Shown here one piece after another: positions 63,101-64,000 of a stretch of 64,000 bases of DNA; the first letter of the stretch is position 1, and every line of letters begins with the position of its first letter. The notes below the pieces were generated by a model. That model was not told the DNA's origin. It did no database searches and saw only the letters and a list, made by a program, of their open reading frames with translations. The stretch comes from Cardiocondyla obscurior (Eukaryota > Arthropoda > Insecta > Hymenoptera > Formicidae), in contig NC_091887.1 in assembly GCF_019399895.1 (NCBI RefSeq), forward strand, positions 3,224,001 through 3,288,000, written 5' to 3'. The translations under genes were made by a program, and so were the position numbers.

Positions 63101-63214
63101 CTTAATTCACGCAATACCTGCTAGTGCGTTTATTACAGCCGTTTAAAAACGACGTGTACGGCCTTTCGAGATAGCTAACAAATGTCAACTCACCTTTTGC
63201 CACTCAGCGTACAT
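32719..63214 (-). CDS. Myo15: Unconventional myosin class XV (Drosophila Myo10A/sisyphus type)
   Basis: Actin motor with MyTH4-FERM tail, used in filopodia/stereocilia-type protrusions and cargo transport. I placed 32 phase-consistent coding exons, about 3,116 aa: 63214-63194, 58285-58175, 56024-55936, 55859-55796, 55710-55601, 55474-55190, 55083-54906, 54805-54527, 54332-54003, 53920-53633, 53562-53405, 53285-52908, 52675-52332, 52211-51743, 51676-51474, 51392-51121, 51015-50842, 49740-49293, 49031-48235, 48012-47537, 47458-47177, 47104-46893, 46814-46619, 46441-45463, 45338-45096, 36100-35730, 35171-34868, 34515-33935, 33719-33587, 33508-33304, 33161-33025, 32952-32719. The order is motor (about 40-735), three IQ motifs, MyTH4 (about 900-1060), FERM F1, ~1,050-aa disordered linker, FERM F2-F3, His/Asn-rich linker, second MyTH4 and FERM. 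No SH3 domain was found. Two large ORFs lie in its introns. The alternative first-exon structure is unknown. Confidence 0.93.
36101..38305. other. Myosin XV intron 25, 3' part
   Basis: AT-rich and CpG-rich patches alternate. ORFs such as 36939-37244 (-) have no domain character. No exon is supported. Confidence 0.5.
38306..39640 (-). CDS. Large disordered-protein ORF inside myosin XV intron 25
   Basis: An uninterrupted reading frame of 444 aa from the ATG at 39640, on the myosin strand, with an alternative ATG at 39604. The protein is charged and mostly disordered, with short ordered-looking segments FLRKFELGDLARKDIL, RRPTPESPLSRLDEGYW and LSVREILKRFEELR, and a helical end (LKKLDEKVKSYQ). 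An AATAAA at 38310-38315 overlaps the last codons. It may be a nested single-exon gene. Alternatively, a phase-0 donor at 38387/38386 (CAG|GTCGCG, weak) would join it to myosin exon 26 and create a tail-only isoform. It may also be a long internal myosin exon, reached from the AG at 39626-39627 (phase 0). Length and codon regularity make it a real coding region; the gene to which it belongs is open. I recognise no family. Confidence 0.6.
   Translation of the reverse strand: MPSAKGLFSSSAMEREVSDTEGVFSKRFVGNWAELPTTLRRRQKHRPDILNQFTDYSESSESEFHKFEPKPFNNMRVMRRSEFLRKFELGDLARKDILDPRRDPREQARRPTPESPLSRLDEGYWRPYTEIGDSKPSHRKKSNFICRHETRNISDEERKTNSPDSLLMKSSESELSSDEYGHTDDSGAFLEQASHSDPQPKTKRSSFIKFFAKDGGREKKKLDTEHLDVNKNIKQNSESVKKESFGQQKFDYENIPRIDVSKLDQKTFLHPILRANDRQPTIEQLRIEEGCELRNSKNTAALKNPREKKPVQQKTKDEEPKTSDNSIQEVYDGEQIAARANGERKIAKMETITEENADGSKLSVREILKRFEELRTQADGTTTGNDNEVLNEDKTSDKTLNTIQETLKKLDEKVKSYQVAYFICHLYYCPGIRVFECSPCTEIN
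39641..45095. other. Myosin XV intron 25, 5' part (CpG-rich)
   Basis: Long CpG-rich noncoding DNA with chance ORFs on both strands (40502-40981 -, 40776-41111 +, 43120-43749 -), none with recognisable domains. I looked here for an SH3 exon and found none. The part just above 39.7 kb could hold an internal promoter for the 38.3-39.6 kb ORF. Confidence 0.45.
45463..51015 (-). CDS. Myo15: Myosin XV disordered tail linker plus FERM F2 exons (17-24)
   Basis: About 1,050 residues of low-complexity sequence sit between the F1 lobe and the F2-F3 lobes. Exon 19 has Met/Pro-rich and Gln-rich runs (QIQQQLLAQNQALQQLL). Exons 20 and 23 contain polyproline (VPPPPPMPPP, VPPPPPVTPP) that could bind SH3, EVH1 or profilin partners. 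Exon 24 starts with Ser/Asp/Arg-rich sequence and ends in a helical FERM F2 (SPLALHLVFCQVAYDVLATS). Exon 25 (45338-45096) supplies F3. Confidence 0.85.
49828..50205. mobile_element. Two tandem MITE-like palindromic elements
   Basis: In myosin intron 17. Unit 1 (about 49828-49973) starts GTGTACCCTGATAAACA and ends in the inverted form of a near-identical terminus; unit 2 (about 49976-50205) has the same kind of ends. The terminal word ATATGGCGTTT followed by GCGACTAGCGTAC occurs four times, twice in each orientation, as inverted repeats of roughly 50-90 bp. The two units meet at a GTAC-containing junction. There is no transposase, so it is a non-autonomous element; the superfamily is not clear. 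The unit 1/unit 2 boundary is approximate. Confidence 0.8.
51121..52675 (-). CDS. Myo15: Myosin XV neck, first MyTH4 and FERM F1 exons (13-16)
   Basis: Exon 13 has IQ-like repeats (IQAVYRGYRERKQFR, AQKLYRGRKQRE), with another spanning the exon 12/13 join, then a charged helix rich in Lys/Glu/Arg. Exon 14 carries the MyTH4 core (KTPFLAKARD, LGDYIVNKGI, EILCQMVNQT). Exons 15-16 carry VLEWRANRNRVNMAL and a ubiquitin-like F1 lobe (SWTTCEELANLAVRNHGV). The order is that of class XV myosin tails. Confidence 0.9.
52908..58285 (-). CDS. Myo15: Myosin XV motor-domain exons (2-12)
   Basis: These exons encode the ATPase head. They begin GELVWFDPGVGHVLPGE, an N-terminus typical of class XV. The P-loop is GESGSGKTES (exon 6), switch I is in NDNSSRFGKY (exon 6) and switch II is DIFGFE (exon 9). 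The actin-binding/relay part includes CIKPNSEKAP, then the converter region (exon 12). All key nucleotide-binding residues are present, so the motor should be active. Most introns here are short (roughly 60-300 bp). Confidence 0.95.
56025..58174. other. Myosin XV intron 2
   Basis: Noncoding, AT-rich, with a T-run of about 24 near 57720. Short ORFs have no coding character. Confidence 0.6.
58423..58428 (-). terminator. AATAAA immediately after the nested ORF
   Basis: Lies 7 nt beyond the TGA of the 629-aa ORF and upstream of myosin exon 2. If used, it would end an independent transcript with a very short 3' UTR. Confidence 0.35.
58435..60324 (-). CDS. Intronless 629-aa basic disordered protein nested in myosin XV intron 1
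   Basis: One uninterrupted frame from ATG (MDERLNLIESWQNLEES) to TGA on the same strand as myosin. It is Arg/Ser/Thr-rich and predicted disordered. A motif recurs: SRKEILRRR, then SRQDILRRR, and a weaker SKADIDRLR. There is no signal peptide, TM segment or known catalytic domain. An AATAAA follows the stop by 7 nt, favouring an independent single-exon gene. The alternative is an isoform-specific N-terminal exon of myosin XV, as mammalian MYO15A has a giant single-exon N-terminal extension. A phase-0 GT (ACG|GTTTGA) near the stop could splice to exon 2, but it is a poor donor. Family not recognised. Coding is very likely from the length alone. Confidence 0.75.
   Translation of the reverse strand: MDERLNLIESWQNLEESNCRYKSSTTRSSAITRRDKSQARGQVPRVVGSRMNARGRSPMSPAAMADAESRQQQRRRWSAGRSSTPRSHFSPHTSEAFYVSTEPLSGDRGGRALHNASGNGGGPDPDSNSVLDFCAPEAGGRQYRSSGRRPSQNDHRATVARNDREIFYTVPRGGLAVSRKEILRRRCAKDDAEALYLGSERDEIEARPRTLPSIGRKARQETERASSLSKKVSRQDILRRRASIEANSQLKDVTKAFSDLASSGRPTKEDRELPRPSTLPKIIHASKTSRLEEYSTRTRETVGREAPIYGRIRRRKMSLPTGTATSRDSATPSSTLTRFSKTKASGSGDTSTKAVRRLRDPVPDSPDRSKYNDVSRDDVYVKMTRKTSMQASHKERLEPIDKTMSRRRIIGNVNQMDSLDRRMHQDRDQDVVRVKHDAILVSKADIDRLRNFKTERSNLADGRTCRIDSTWSARKTSKTDSWSRNSCVDKDSTWTSERNASCRPKSQTELSTKGQTERGSRTEVRSTTLPSYMKSKRKTSTGNPPARNTDEQRRVSTSGVLTKQSKERSNYVRKTASRVPTHVRTFSDVNRVHSYSPDASSSIFGFCTGKRKIQASVTRRSPSWNMKTV
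60325..63193. other. Rest of myosin XV intron 1
   Basis: GC-rich and CpG-rich, especially 61.1-62.3 kb. It probably contains the promoter of the nested ORF. Short ORFs on both strands lack coding features. Confidence 0.5.
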
Positions 63215-63282
63215 CTTGGCGCGGCGTTAAGTCAACCTCCGTGTGAAAGTATCCGTATCATTTTGCGGCAATCGGTTCTAAT
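63194..63282 (-). other. Myosin XV first coding exon with 5' UTR splice acceptor
   Basis: The seven-codon start MYAEWQK (63214-63194) ends at a strong GTGAGT donor and joins in phase to exon 2. On the 5' side, a T-run of about 18 ending CAG|ATTAG (acceptor boundary 63283/63282) looks like a 3' splice site. If so, a noncoding first exon lies further upstream, beyond 63283, possibly outside the window. Confidence 0.7.
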
Positions 63283-64000
63283 CTGAAAAAAAAAAAAAAA
63301 AACAGCTGAATTAATTATTGGCTGCTTGAGCCTCGAAATTCGAAACTGACTCGGACGCGATACCGTTCGAGCTGTCCCTCAGCTTTCAATGTCAGATCTT
63401 ACGCGCTCGCGTCGAAGAACATTACGCCATCGCCACTTGTAACGGAAACATCGCCCCGCGCCGCTATATCCAGTTATCCCTCCCAATCATCCCGCAACTT
63501 CCGGCACAGTTTAAAGAATGCTGCTTATTCTCAGCCCGGAGGTTCTTTATTTCCGACGACGTGCCTGATATCCCCGCGCCGTTTAATTATTACCTATTTT
63601 ATTTAATTTTATTCGGAACAAGTAACTCTGAGGTTGAAGTTACATTATTAAAGACAAAGATTTTACTATCGCGAGCGCAAAGAGTCCTCGTTAAAAATTC
63701 AGATAATCTTTGTAATGTTATTTCGACCCGTGCTCAAAGCGAACGTTGGTTCGGTGCGCGAGCGCGGCACGATATCGATCATAATTACACGTTCGGAAAT
63801 ATGGGAAGTGTCGCAACGAGTATTCAGATCCGCGAGATCGAGATACACCCGACCACGCGCACGTCTCTGTGTCTACGACGTGTACAAGATGCATACCTAT
63901 AAATACCGTGTCTTCCACCGCGCATGACATCATTGTCCTGGTTGCAAATTGCACAAAAATAAGTCTGGGTTTTTTTTTTTTCTTTTTAGTCGCATTAAAA
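63283..64000. other. Upstream of myosin XV coding start
   Basis: Mixed CpG-rich and AT-rich DNA with no supported exon; intron or promoter of myosin XV. Confidence 0.45.

Noticed and set aside
1..64000. tRNA, rRNA, CRISPR or autonomous transposon
   Set aside because: I looked for B-box-like words, array periodicity and transposase or reverse-transcriptase motifs and saw none that hold up.

Overview
The window is nuclear DNA from an insect, most likely a hymenopteran and perhaps an ant (inference). The genes are intron-rich with canonical GT-AG junctions. Recognised products are insect or general animal proteins: adenylosuccinate lyase, the insect septate-junction protein Snakeskin, class XV myosin, an A1CF/RBM46-type RNA-binding protein and a globular C1q protein. 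Noncoding DNA mixes AT-rich stretches with CpG-rich ones. I placed exons by hand from splice signals and checked that intron phases match across each gene. No cDNA or database search was available.

Layout. Positions 1-430 may hold the last exon of an unidentified + gene. At 1.6-3.8 kb is a + strand secreted C1q-domain gene whose start codon appears to be split by intron 1. It is followed by a ~1 kb pyrimidine-rich tract. From 23.4 down to 5.5 kb on the - strand lies adenylosuccinate lyase: 6 exons, 484 aa, with a 15.7 kb first intron. That intron contains four + strand genes: Snakeskin (7.8-10.0 kb), two further four-TM genes (14.0-15.8 and 17.0-18.0 kb) and an unrecognised Cys-rich gene (18.1-20.3 kb). 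It also contains what looks like the last exon of the neighbouring - strand RRM gene (25.5-21.4 kb), so the two - strand genes interleave.

At 28.1-31.4 kb is a fourth four-TM + gene with a long cytoplasmic tail. It converges with class XV myosin, which runs on the - strand from 63.2 to 32.7 kb. I placed 32 coding exons that stay in phase and give about 3,116 aa: motor, three IQ motifs, MyTH4, a long disordered linker, FERM lobes, a second MyTH4 and FERM. Two large open reading frames lie on the myosin strand inside its introns (58.4-60.3 and 38.3-39.6 kb), and two tandem MITE-like elements lie in another intron (49.8-50.2 kb).

How the genes relate. The four four-TM genes share the same two intron positions and similar size, so they look like an ancient tandem family that includes Snakeskin, a midgut smooth-septate-junction component. 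Their clustering, mostly inside one housekeeping-gene intron, is the most notable feature of the window. I found no tRNA, rRNA, CRISPR array or autonomous transposon.
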